DNA from: VRUE01 sp035605695 | GTDB lineage: Bacteria > Actinomycetota > Thermoleophilia > Solirubrobacterales > 70-9 | Direction of reading: 5' to 3' | DNA length: 64,000 nucleotides | Assembly: GCA_035605695.1 (NCBI GenBank) | Contig: DATNGZ010000064.1 | Span: 1 to 64,000, forward strand | Part shown: piece by piece, positions 18,821 to 26,078 of the stretch | Position numbering within the stretch: the stretch's first letter is position 1 | Layout of the letters: each line of letters starts with the position of its first letter | Translations under genes and position numbers: made by a program | Notes under the pieces: model-generated | Told to the model about the DNA's origin: nothing | What the model saw: only the letters and a program-made list of their open reading frames with translations | Database searches by the model: none

Positions 18821-19882
18821 TTACCGGTGCCAGGCGGTGGGAAGCAGCTCGACCGGGGTACCGTGGTAGCCGGCGCGGGCGAGGCGACGCTTCTCGCCGC
18901 CGGGCCAGACGGTGAGGTGCAGGTCGGCGTGGTCGCCCGCCGGCTCCATCCGCAGCCAGGCGAGTGGGGCATCCGCCGTGGCGCGCTCGCTCGCAGTCTC
19001 GATCTGACGGTGAAACGCCGCCAGTTCCTCCTCGCCTAGGTATTGCATGACGATCGAGTGGTAGACGACCGTCGCGGTCCCCGGCGTGGGTTCGGCCAGC
19101 ATGCGCTCTGTCCATGGGACCGCGGTTTCGCGATCGAGCGCTATTGGTACCTCTTCGACGAGACGAAGCGCGGCCCGCATCCGCTCCAGCCGGAACTTCT
19201 GGTCGGGCCAGATATAGGCGAGCATGGTCTGGCGACCCTCGGGGCCGCTTGGGTCGATTGGCGCGGCGTCGCAGCCGCGGCGCTCGGCGATCTCGACCTC
19301 TGCTGGCAGGGTAGGCGCCTCTCCATCAAGCTCGAATTCGACCCGCACCCGGGAGTCTGCCGGCCCCCAGGCGAAGCCGTCCGCCTCGTAGCGATAGCGG
19401 TCCCAGTGCAGGTTGAGCCCGGCGCTGGCGCCGACCTCGAGCAGGCGCAGGGGGAGGCGGGTCTCGCCGGCCACGGCGAGGAAGCCGAAGAGCAGCGCCG
19501 CACAACGACCGACCTCGTTCGTCTGCACGGGCAACTTGATCAGCTCGCGCAGCTCCTCGCGGTTGCTGCTCAGGATGGCGCTGAGGGCTTCCCACGCCGC
19601 CGATGGATCGACCGTGGGCCCCTCGTAGATCTGCGCCAACGTTGGCTCTCTGCCGACGAGCACAAGACGGTTCACTGCTCCCATTAGGCGCAGAGCCGGG
19701 ACTGAGGCAGGCGGATCGGCCTCGTGTCCGCGCAGCACGTCCCAGGTCGGACCATGCGCTTCGACGTCCTCCGCGGCCCGCATCATCAGCACCGCGTAGA
19801 GCTCGGACCCAAGCTGCTCACACGCCCGCGCCTGGATACGCAGTGACTCCGCAAGTACTTGCTCTGTGGTCTCGGTCGCCAT
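18821..19882 (-). CDS. DUF2332 family protein
   Basis: 353 residues from the ATG at 19882 (MATETTEQVLAESLRIQARAC). The family hallmarks are clear: QACEQLGSELYAVLM-like N-terminus, VQTNEVGRCAALLFGFLAVA near residue 122 and LRLLEVGASAGLNLHWDRYRY near 148. The latter resembles a SAM-methyltransferase motif I, so a methyltransferase-like fold is possible. A late YHSIVMQYL segment fits a motif IV region. Function unknown. It begins 43 nt after the terminator of structured RNA copy C on the same strand. Convergence or overlap with other genes is absent. Confidence 0.85.
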   Translation of the reverse strand: MATETTEQVLAESLRIQARACEQLGSELYAVLMMRAAEDVEAHGPTWDVLRGHEADPPASVPALRLMGAVNRLVLVGREPTLAQIYEGPTVDPSAAWEALSAILSSNREELRELIKLPVQTNEVGRCAALLFGFLAVAGETRLPLRLLEVGASAGLNLHWDRYRYEADGFAWGPADSRVRVEFELDGEAPTLPAEVEIAERRGCDAAPIDPSGPEGRQTMLAYIWPDQKFRLERMRAALRLVEEVPIALDRETAVPWTERMLAEPTPGTATVVYHSIVMQYLGEEELAAFHRQIETASERATADAPLAWLRMEPAGDHADLHLTVWPGGEKRRLARAGYHGTPVELLPTAWHR

Positions 19883-19915
19883 TGCGGCCGATTCTAGGGG
19901 CGGAATTCGAGGTCT

Positions 19916-20130
19916 AGAACGACAAGACCCGCCGGAGCGGGTCGAGCCTAGTGACGCGAGGAACCACCCCGCAGGTATCTCCAGACGACTGACACTCGTC
20001 ATGGGAGCGTACCACCAGCCTCGACCCACTTTGCGATCTGCGGAGGGCGCCGGACTCGAACCGGATCCGGTGGTTAGCCGGACAGGACGAATGTCAATCG
20101 TCTGGAGATACCCATCTCCATCACCCTCCT
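19916..20130 (-). ncRNA. Structured RNA with tRNA-like domain and self-antisense segment, copy C
   Basis: Minus-strand unit from about 20130 to 19916. The tRNA-like domain (20042-20129) is closed by an 8-bp stem GGAGGGTG/CGCCCTCC. It has a 6-bp D-like arm TGGAGA-TGGGTA-TCTCCA, an 'anticodon' arm GACGA-TTGACAT-TCGTC, TCCGG-CTAACCA-CCGGA and CCGG-TTCGAGT-CCGG. The downstream segment 19974-20000 pairs over 27 nt with 20086-20112 (25 Watson-Crick, 2 G-U), covering the D and anticodon arms. The hairpin GCGGGG-TGGTT-CCTCGC (19956-19972) and the terminator follow. The longest and most regular of the three copies. Confidence 0.75.
19926..19943 (-). terminator. Intrinsic terminator of RNA copy C
   Basis: GACCCGC-TCCG-GCGGGTC hairpin followed on the minus strand by TTGTCGTTCTAG, identical to the other copies. 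The DUF2332 start codon lies 43 nt further on the same strand, so read-through would enter that gene. Confidence 0.72.
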
Positions 20131-20137
20131 GCGGCCG

Positions 20138-20201
20138 ATGCTAGCCGCGAAAAACTGACTCCAGGCGGTATCACTCGATTGACACAGTGAAGTGACACTT
20201 T
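20138..20201 (-). promoter_or_regulatory. Promoter and conserved upstream box of RNA copy C
   Basis: TAGCAT -10 at 20138-20143, 8 nt before GGAGGG. The conserved 24-bp box at 20178-20201 has TGACAC half-sites 13 bp apart (plus strand). The box-to--10 distance is 35 bp, as in copy B. Confidence 0.6.
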
Positions 20202-20208
20202 TGTGTGC

Positions 20209-20470
20209 TCAGCTCGTGCCTGCCTGAGGCTCCCAGCGAAAGCGACGGGTCGCGATCGAGGTGCCGGCCAGGGCCCAGAGGACCAAAACGGCGACGTTGC
20301 CGCCTTCGAGGCCGGTCCCGCTGGCTTCGGGCGAGAAGGTGCCCTGCAGGCCGACGGCGAGGTGAAAGAGGGGGAAGACGCGGCCGATCTCTTCGAGCCA
20401 GTGGGGCAACTGGTCGATCGCGGTAGCCCTCGAGGATCTCGATCGTGGTCGTCTTGCCGGCGCTGATGAT
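20209..20470 (-). pseudogene. Remnant of a drug-type ABC transporter (ATPase and permease fragments fused by deletion)
   Basis: Read on the minus strand, 20420-20465 encodes SAGKTTTIEILEGYRDR, the Walker A helix of a DrrA-type ATPase with the start of the Walker motif missing. The frame then changes and 20209-20430 encodes a DrrB/ABC-2 permease C-terminus (LPHWLEEIGRVFPLFHLAVGLQ, then a last membrane helix). Everything between, about 500 residues of ATPase plus permease, is absent. This is a large internal deletion with truncation at both sides. The divergent MarR gene beside it may once have regulated the intact transporter. Confidence 0.75.
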
Positions 20471-20473
20471 AAG

Positions 20474-20488
20474 TAGTTTGCTAAACTA
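20474..20488. promoter_or_regulatory. Palindromic operator-like site before marR
   Basis: TAGTTTGCTAAACTA is a perfect 6-3-6 inverted repeat in a notably AT-rich stretch (20466-20505) that ends at the MarR start codon. CTAAAC and CTAAAG repeats follow. Size and position fit an autoregulatory MarR operator, and TAAACT could double as a -10. Confidence 0.55.
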
Positions 20489-20505
20489 ATTACTAAAGCT
20501 AATCA

Positions 20506-20961
20506 ATGACTTCCAAGCCTACTGACATACCCCTCACCGACTCGGCCGCCAGACTGCGGATGGCGATTGTCCGCACCGCCCGTCGCCTGCGCCAAGAGGC
20601 TGCCGCGGAGGCGACTGGGCTGACCCCGACTTCGACCGCGGCGCTAGCGACGATCGAGCGGCACGGCCCGCTCACCCCAAGCGAGCTGGCCAAGATCGAG
20701 CGGGTTAAGCGGCCGACGGTGACCCGCACTCTCGGCTGCCTCGAAAGGGAGGGGCTGGTCGAGCGCACGCCCGACCCTGCTGATGGGCGCAGCTCCCTTG
20801 TCGCCATCAACGCCGCCGGTCGCGAGCGCCTGCGCCGCCTGCGCGGCCGCAAGAACGCCTACCTGGCGAAGCGCATGCGCGACCTGCCTGCCGCCGACAT
20901 CGAGGCGCTCGAACGGGCGGCCGAGATCCTCGAGCAGATGCGGGAGGATGAGCGGGGCTGA
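20506..20961 (+). CDS. MarR family transcriptional regulator
   Basis: 151 residues, the standard MarR length. A winged helix-turn-helix lies at about residues 30-100: LTPTSTAALATIERHGPLTP, then the recognition helix SELAKIERVKRPTVTRTLGCLEREG and the wing RTPDPADGRSSLVAINAAG. The C-terminal helix (IEALERAAEILEQM) is for dimerisation. It is followed by an MFS exporter gene in the same direction and preceded divergently by the relic of an ABC exporter, so it likely represses an efflux function and itself. The ligand is unknown. Confidence 0.9.
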   Translation: MTSKPTDIPLTDSAARLRMAIVRTARRLRQEAAAEATGLTPTSTAALATIERHGPLTPSELAKIERVKRPTVTRTLGCLEREGLVERTPDPADGRSSLVAINAAGRERLRRLRGRKNAYLAKRMRDLPAADIEALERAAEILEQMREDERG

Positions 20962-20962
20962 G

Positions 20963-21016
20963 CGCCAAAATCGACACGGTCACTTCCGGGCGTTCGAATC
21001 CGTGGCGATTTTGGCG
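20963..21016 (+). repeat. Hairpin repeat family D, copy 1
   Basis: 54 bp starting one base after the marR stop. Perfect 11-bp arms CGCCAAAATCG/CGATTTTGGCG (20963-20973, 21006-21016) enclose a 32-nt interior with an inner CACGG/CCGTG pair and a TTCGAATCC T-loop-like string. Copy 2 at 38692-38747 has different arms but 26 of 32 identical interior bases, in the same position after a stop codon. Confidence 0.75.
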
Positions 21017-21065
21017 TGAAATCGGTGTTCTTGCGGCCCTGCGACGCTCCTTCAACTCGCTCGAG

Positions 21066-22274
21066 GTGCCCAACTACCGGCGCTATTTCATCGGCCAGCT
21101 GATCTCCCTCTCGGGCACCTGGATGCAGACGGTGGCGGCGATCTGGCTGATCCTCAGTCTCACCGACAGCGGCATCGCCGTCGGCCTGACCACGGCTCTG
21201 CAATTCCTGCCGATGCTGCTGATCGGCGCCTGGGGGGGACTGCTGGCGGATCGGATGTCGAAGCGGCGATTGCTGATCACGACCCAGGCGCTGATGGCGA
21301 TTCCGGCCGTCGGGCTCTTCGCCGTGACGGCGACGGGTATCGCCGCTCCCTGGATGGTCTACCTGACGGTCTTCGCGATGGGCTCGGTCAACGCCGTCGA
21401 CAACCCGACCCGGCAGAGCTTCGTAATCGAGATGGTCGGCCCCGACCGCGTCGTCAACGCGGTCAGTCTCAACAGCGTCATCGTCCAAGCGGCGCGGATC
21501 GCCGGCCCGGCCTTTGCCGGCCTGCTGATCGCCGGATTCGGCGTCGTCCCCTGCTTCGCCCTCAACGCACTCACCTTCATCGCGATGATCGTCGCCCTCT
21601 GGAGGATGGACTCGCGAGACCTCCACGCTGCCCCGGTTGCGACCCGCGAAGCGGGTGCGATCCGCGCCGGCTTGCGCTACGTCGCCCGCACCCCCGAGCT
21701 GGCGGTGCCGCTGGCGCTGATGGCGCTGGTAGGGACGCTCGGCTTCAACTTTCAGGTGGTGTTGCCGATGCTGGCCAAGTTCAGCTTCGGCGGCGGCGCC
21801 GGCGCCTACGCGGTGCTGGTCTCGGCGATGGGGGTCGGCTCGATCGCCGGCGCCCTCGTCAACGGGCATCACGGTCGCACCGGCCCGCGCCTGATCGCCG
21901 GTGGTGCGCTCGCCTTCGGCATCAGCGCCCTGCTCTCCGCGGCGATGCCATCGCTGGCCTTCGAGATCCCCGCCCTGGCCCTGCTCGGCGCCGCCGCGGT
22001 CACCTTTGCGGCGACGATCAACTCCACGCTCCAGCTAGCCGTCTCACCGGAGATGCGCGGCCGGGTAATGGCCCTCTACTCAGTCGTCTTTCTCGGCTCG
22101 ACCCCAATCGGCGGCCCCCTAACCGGCTGGCTCTCAGAGGCCTACGACCCCCGCGTAGCCCTACTCCTAGCCGGCATAACCGGCCTCTCAGCAGCCTGGG
22201 CCGCCCACATCTGCTTTGCCCGCATCCGCACCCAAAGCAAACAAGCGAAAAAGCGAGCTCCCGCGGCAGCCTGA
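21066..22274 (+). CDS. MFS transporter (probable drug/enterobactin-exporter-like family)
   Basis: 402 residues with about 11-12 transmembrane helices. It begins VPNYRRYFIGQLISLSGTWMQ, the DHA3/EntS-type N-terminus, with the loop GGLLADRMSKRRLL (motif A) near residue 58 and DNPTRQSFVIEMVG near 114, which is diagnostic for this group. The GTG at 21066 cuts off part of the usual leader. The frame stays open upstream through the hairpin repeat D1 and contains LAALRRSFNSLEV, which looks like the natural N-terminus, but no ATG/GTG/TTG is in frame, only a CTG at 20958. Proton-driven efflux is inferred; the MarR gene upstream is the likely regulator. Confidence 0.87.
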   Translation: MPNYRRYFIGQLISLSGTWMQTVAAIWLILSLTDSGIAVGLTTALQFLPMLLIGAWGGLLADRMSKRRLLITTQALMAIPAVGLFAVTATGIAAPWMVYLTVFAMGSVNAVDNPTRQSFVIEMVGPDRVVNAVSLNSVIVQAARIAGPAFAGLLIAGFGVVPCFALNALTFIAMIVALWRMDSRDLHAAPVATREAGAIRAGLRYVARTPELAVPLALMALVGTLGFNFQVVLPMLAKFSFGGGAGAYAVLVSAMGVGSIAGALVNGHHGRTGPRLIAGGALAFGISALLSAAMPSLAFEIPALALLGAAAVTFAATINSTLQLAVSPEMRGRVMALYSVVFLGSTPIGGPLTGWLSEAYDPRVALLLAGITGLSAAWAAHICFARIRTQSKQAKKRAPAAA

Positions 22275-22304
22275 CCACCCGGGAGCTCGCCGGTACGTGT
22301 TGAA

Positions 22305-22369
22305 GCGCGGGTGGAGGGGGTCCGCCGAATACTCCAGGCTTTTGTCCGGCGGACCCCCTCCACCCGCGC
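22305..22369. terminator. Perfect 23-bp inverted repeat between convergent genes
   Basis: Arms 22305-22327 and 22347-22369 are perfect reverse complements (GCGCGGGTGGAGGGGGTCC and so on) around a 19-nt loop. It sits exactly between the stops of the converging MFS and osmoprotectant-binding genes. The most likely role is a strong bidirectional transcription barrier, although neither side has a long U-run. Confidence 0.7.
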
Positions 22370-22377
22370 CTAAATTC

Positions 22378-23364
22378 CTAGCCGGTATACCCCGCCGACT
22401 TCAGGTACGCAGCCGCCGCCTGCTTCGGCGTCTGCTTTTCGAGTTCGACCCGAGCGTCAAGCTCCTGCATCACTTCCAGGGTGAGTCCCTTCTGCACCTG
22501 GACGATCGTCTTTTCGTAGTCGGGTCCCGCTTTTTCCACCGTCGACTTCTTGCTAACGAAGATGACGTTGCCTGCCGGGAAGACTTCCTTGTCGTCTTCG
22601 AGGATGACGAACTTGTCTTTCTCCGCCGCCAGCTGCGGGTCGGTGGTGAAGAGGATCGAGAGGTCGGCCTGGCCCTTTTCGAGCACCGTGTAGCGCAGGC
22701 CGATGTCGACCGGGTGGAATGACTTGAATTTGAGCCCGTAGTACTTTTCGAGTCCGGCCAGGCAGTCGATCCGCTGACGGCACTCGGGCGAGCCGTAGAG
22801 GCTCATGCTTTCTGACTTTCCTTCGAGGTCGGAGATCGTCTCCAGTTCTTCTTCTTCGGCGAACTTCGTCGTCGTCCCGACCGCGTTGGCGCTGGCGAAC
22901 GGCGTCGGCGGGAAGGCGGTCAGCCCTTCCTTTTCAAATTCGGCCTTGGCCTTTTCGTAGGCGGGGGTGGCGCCGGCGGGAACTTCTTCGGGTTCGACCC
23001 CGAAGAACGAGGTCAGCGCCGTGCTGGCGTACTCGGGGTAGCCGGAGATCGCCCCCGATTTGACCGCCTGGTGCGCCACCGTTTCGGAGCCGAGGTTGAG
23101 GTCGCTCTTCACCTTGTAGCCGGCGGCTTTCAGGGCCTGCGCGTAAATTTCTCCGAGAATTTCCTGTTCGGGGAAGTTCTTCGAGCCGATCGTCAGGCTG
23201 ACTTTTCCGTTTTCCGGGTTGGAGGCGATCGCTCCGGCGCTGCTGCCTTCTTCATTGCTCGTGCTGTCGTCGTCGCTGCTGCCGCAGGCGACCACCCCGA
23301 GTGTGAGTGCTAGGGCGAGCAGCAAAGCCGCGGCTGCGCGCAGACGAGTGGGCTGGGACCTCAT
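22378..23364 (-). CDS. Osmoprotectant (glycine betaine/choline-type) ABC transporter substrate-binding lipoprotein
   Basis: 328 residues from the ATG at 23364, preceded by GAGAGGAAT; an in-frame ATG 39 nt upstream lacks a ribosome site. Lipoprotein signal with lipobox VVACG (Cys near 27), a Ser/Asp/Glu-rich tether, then an OpuC-like type 2 binding domain: VSLTIGSKNFPEQEILGEIYAQAL, GSETVAHQAVKSGAISGYPEY and LRYTVLEKGQADLSILFTTDPQL. It captures a quaternary-amine osmolyte outside the membrane and delivers it to the two permeases encoded downstream in the opposite gene order. Operon: ATPase, permease, permease, this gene, all on the minus strand. Confidence 0.9.
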   Translation of the reverse strand: MRSQPTRLRAAAALLLALALTLGVVACGSSDDDSTSNEEGSSAGAIASNPENGKVSLTIGSKNFPEQEILGEIYAQALKAAGYKVKSDLNLGSETVAHQAVKSGAISGYPEYASTALTSFFGVEPEEVPAGATPAYEKAKAEFEKEGLTAFPPTPFASANAVGTTTKFAEEEELETISDLEGKSESMSLYGSPECRQRIDCLAGLEKYYGLKFKSFHPVDIGLRYTVLEKGQADLSILFTTDPQLAAEKDKFVILEDDKEVFPAGNVIFVSKKSTVEKAGPDYEKTIVQVQKGLTLEVMQELDARVELEKQTPKQAAAAYLKSAGYTG

Positions 23365-23399
23365 TTGATTCCTCTCTTGTCGAGTTGCATGGACGAGAT

Positions 23400-24122
23400 T
23401 CATGCGGGCTTCAGCTTCAAGCCTTTCGAAGTGAGCCGACGTTGCAGCGATGCGAGCCCGAACTCGAGCGTCAGAGCGAGGAGCGCGACCAGAATCGCCC
23501 CCGCCAGGACGCCGTTATCGCCGTAGACGTTCTGGTTGATGATGAAGTCGCCCAGGGTCAACACGCCGGCAATCGGGGCGATCGTCGCGGTGGCCACGAT
23601 CGCGATCGTGGCCGAGCGGATTCCGGCAAAGAGAGTCGGGATCGCCAGCGGAATCTCGACCTTGCGGAGAATCTCGAACTCGGTCATGCCCATGCCGCGG
23701 GCGGCGTCGACCGCAGCGCGGTCGACCTGGTGGATGCCGACGAAGGCGTTGGTGAGTAGCGGCGGGATGCCGAGGACCGCCAGGGCGATTGTGAGGTTGA
23801 GGACGCCGACTCCAATCAGGGCGGCCATGAAGGCGATCAGCGCCAGCTCGGGGATCGCTCGCCCGGCGTTGCCAATCACGGTGGCAAAGAGTTCACCGGT
23901 GCCCCGGTGACCAAGGTAGAGCCCGATCGGCATCGCCACGACCAGCGAGAGTGCCAGGGCGAAAACGGTCAGTTCGAGCTGGCTCAGCGTCAGTTCGATC
24001 ACCTGGTCGATGCCACCGACGGTCTTGCCCCCGGTCACGTTCGAGGTCTGCGGGGTGAAGATGAATTCGATCGCGCCCTGGATCGAGGCGAGGGGCGGGT
24101 TGAGCAGTAATGCGCCGATCAC
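23400..24122 (-). CDS. Osmoprotectant ABC transporter permease 1
   Basis: About 240 residues and 5-6 membrane helices. The binding-protein-dependent permease loop is VDAARGMGMTEFEILRKVEIPLAIPTLFAGI, of OpuC/ProW type. The GTG at 24122 forms a GTGA overlap with the stop of the upstream permease; an ATG at 24143 would add seven residues and overlap it by 25 nt, and neither has a good ribosome site. It pairs with the other permease to form the membrane channel. GGIDQVIELTLSQLELTVFAL marks the first helix region. Confidence 0.9.
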   Translation of the reverse strand: MIGALLLNPPLASIQGAIEFIFTPQTSNVTGGKTVGGIDQVIELTLSQLELTVFALALSLVVAMPIGLYLGHRGTGELFATVIGNAGRAIPELALIAFMAALIGVGVLNLTIALAVLGIPPLLTNAFVGIHQVDRAAVDAARGMGMTEFEILRKVEIPLAIPTLFAGIRSATIAIVATATIAPIAGVLTLGDFIINQNVYGDNGVLAGAILVALLALTLEFGLASLQRRLTSKGLKLKPA

Positions 24123-24856
24123 GCCTGCCTCGCGCGTTGCCATGGGGTCAGGAAGCGCTGGACCGCGAAGAGGACCAGACCAAGGATGACCGCGATCAGG
24201 AAGGCGATTCCCCCGGCGATGATCAGGTTTGTCTTGAAGCTGATGCCGCCCTTAAGGATCGGTTCGCCGAGGCCACCGCCGCCGGCGAAGGCGGCCAGGG
24301 TCGCGATCGCCACGGTGCTCACCGTGGCCACCTGGAGGCCGGCGAAGATCTCCGGCGTCGCCAAGGGCAGCTCGACCCGCCAGAGGATCTGGCGGTCGGT
24401 CTGGCCCATACCCCGGGCGGCATCGACCACCGCTTTGGGCACGTTGGCGAAGCCGACCATCGTGTTGCGGAAGATGATCTGCAGCGTGTAGGCGCTGAGG
24501 GCGATGATCGCGGTGTCCTCGCCACGTCCGGTCAGCGGCAGCAGCAGGAAGAAAAAAGCCACGCTGGGGATCGTGTAGAGAACACCCGTCCCGGCGAGCA
24601 GTGGTGGCTGCAGCCAATGGTGGCGGTGGGCCAGCAGGGCAAGGGTAAAGGCGACGATGAAGCCAATCAGGACCGAGATCGCAACCAGCTCGAGATGCTG
24701 CAGGGTCGGGGTCGCATAGCGGTCGATGTGTTCGGATGCCCATTCCCAGCAGAAGAGCTTGTCGGTCGCCTGGCAAGGCAGGGTGTCCGAGCTGCGTTCC
24801 TGGATGAAGCCTTTGCCGACTTCGCCGGTGGCCGCGAGTAGGACGCCGTTAGCCAT
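24119..24856 (-). CDS. Osmoprotectant ABC transporter permease 2
   Basis: 245 residues from the ATG at 24856, which overlaps the ATPase stop by 8 nt. It carries the same EAA-type loop as its partner, VDAARGMGQTDRQILWRVELPLATPEIFAGL, with a preceding PSVAFFFLLLPLTGRGED segment. An extra-membrane N-terminal part (about 1-45, with Cys at two positions in SDTLPCQATDKLFCWEW) could be exposed outside. Together with the adjacent permease it forms the OpuC/ProW-like channel for compatible-solute import. Confidence 0.9.
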   Translation of the reverse strand: MANGVLLAATGEVGKGFIQERSSDTLPCQATDKLFCWEWASEHIDRYATPTLQHLELVAISVLIGFIVAFTLALLAHRHHWLQPPLLAGTGVLYTIPSVAFFFLLLPLTGRGEDTAIIALSAYTLQIIFRNTMVGFANVPKAVVDAARGMGQTDRQILWRVELPLATPEIFAGLQVATVSTVAIATLAAFAGGGGLGEPILKGGISFKTNLIIAGGIAFLIAVILGLVLFAVQRFLTPWQRARQA

Positions 24857-26045
24857 GCGGCCGCTCCACCGCGCCGTGCTCCTCTTTTTTCGCCTCCGGG
24901 GAGCCGAGGAACTCGGAGATGATCTCGACCGAGAGGACACCGTCGATGCGGCCTTCGCGGTCGACCACGGCGGCGTACTGCGCCTCGCCCTGCAGCAGGT
25001 CGGCGAGGGCGTCGCGCATGATGTCGTCGCGGTCGAGCAGCGGCCCGAGCGGCGAGTCTGGGCGGCTGGGCACAACATCGGCGCGGAGGTCGCGCTCGGA
25101 GAGCCAGCCGAGTGGACGGCGCTCGCTGTCGACCAAGAGTGGATAGGGAACTTCGACCTCAGGGGTGGCCAGCTTCGCCCGCACCTCGGCGGTCGGCTGG
25201 CCGACGTAGGCCAGCGGCGCCTCCCAGAGGTCGATGTCGGAGACCCGCATCAACGCCAGTCGCTTCAGCGCCCGGTCGGCGCCGACGAAGTCCTCGACGA
25301 ACTCATCGGCGGGGTCCATCAGGATCTCCGCCGGGGTCGCGTACTGGGCGACCTTGCCGCCCTCGCGCATGACCGCGATCCGGTCGCCCATCTTGATCGC
25401 CTCGTCGATGTCGTGGGTGACGAAGAGGACGGTCTTGCCGATCTCCGCCTGCAGGCGGAGGAACTCGTTTTGAAGGCGCTCGCGGCTGATCGGGTCGATC
25501 GCGCCGAAGGGCTCGTCCATCAGCATCACCAAGGGGTCGGCGGCGAGCGCGCGGGCGACGCCGACCCGCTGCTGCTGGCCGCCGGAGAGCTGCGCCGGGT
25601 AGCGCTCGCCAAGCTCCGGGTCGAGCCCGATCAGCTCGATCAACTCGGCGGTCCGCGCCTCGGTGCGCTCCTTCTTCCAGCCCAGGAGCTGGGGCACGGC
25701 GGCGATGTTCTCGGCGATCGTGCGGTGGGGGAAGAGGCCGACCTGCTGGATCACGTAGCCGACCTCGCGCCGCAGCCGCGCGGCGTCGCGGTTGCGCACC
25801 GACTCGCCGCCGATCAGGATGTCGCCCTCGCTGATCTCGACCATGCGGTTGACCATCCGCATCGCGGTCGTCTTGCCGCACCCCGACGGTCCGACCAGGA
25901 CGCAGATCTCCCCGGCGGGAACCTCGAGCGTCAGCGCGTCGACAGCCGCCACGGAGGAGTCGCCGTAACGCTTGGTGGCGCCCTCATAGCGGACGGCGGA
26001 GGCGCCGCTATTTGACCCCTCTTCAGTGACCGCTTCGCTGGGCAC
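24849..26045 (-). CDS. Osmoprotectant ABC transporter ATP-binding protein with CBS domains
   Basis: 398 residues, OpuCA/ProV-type. Walker A VGPSGCGKTTAMRMVN near 50, signature LSGGQQQRVGVARAL near 146, Walker B LVMLMDEPFGAIDP near 168 and the H-loop FVTHDIDEAIKMGD near 203. The C-terminal 130 residues form a pair of CBS domains (VPYPLLVDSERRPLGWLSERDL and YAAVVDREGRIDGVLSVEII), which in OpuA-type importers sense ionic strength or cyclic-di-AMP and gate transport. First gene of the four-gene importer operon. Confidence 0.93.
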   Translation of the reverse strand: MPSEAVTEEGSNSGASAVRYEGATKRYGDSSVAAVDALTLEVPAGEICVLVGPSGCGKTTAMRMVNRMVEISEGDILIGGESVRNRDAARLRREVGYVIQQVGLFPHRTIAENIAAVPQLLGWKKERTEARTAELIELIGLDPELGERYPAQLSGGQQQRVGVARALAADPLVMLMDEPFGAIDPISRERLQNEFLRLQAEIGKTVLFVTHDIDEAIKMGDRIAVMREGGKVAQYATPAEILMDPADEFVEDFVGADRALKRLALMRVSDIDLWEAPLAYVGQPTAEVRAKLATPEVEVPYPLLVDSERRPLGWLSERDLRADVVPSRPDSPLGPLLDRDDIMRDALADLLQGEAQYAAVVDREGRIDGVLSVEIISEFLGSPEAKKEEHGAVERPHG

Positions 26046-26078
26046 TTAGGCCGAGCCTATACCCGATGGCTACTGGCT

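Noticed and set aside
20963..21016. Family D repeat as integron attC site
   Set aside because: No GTTRRRY/RYYYAAC core sites and no cassette organisation or integrase.
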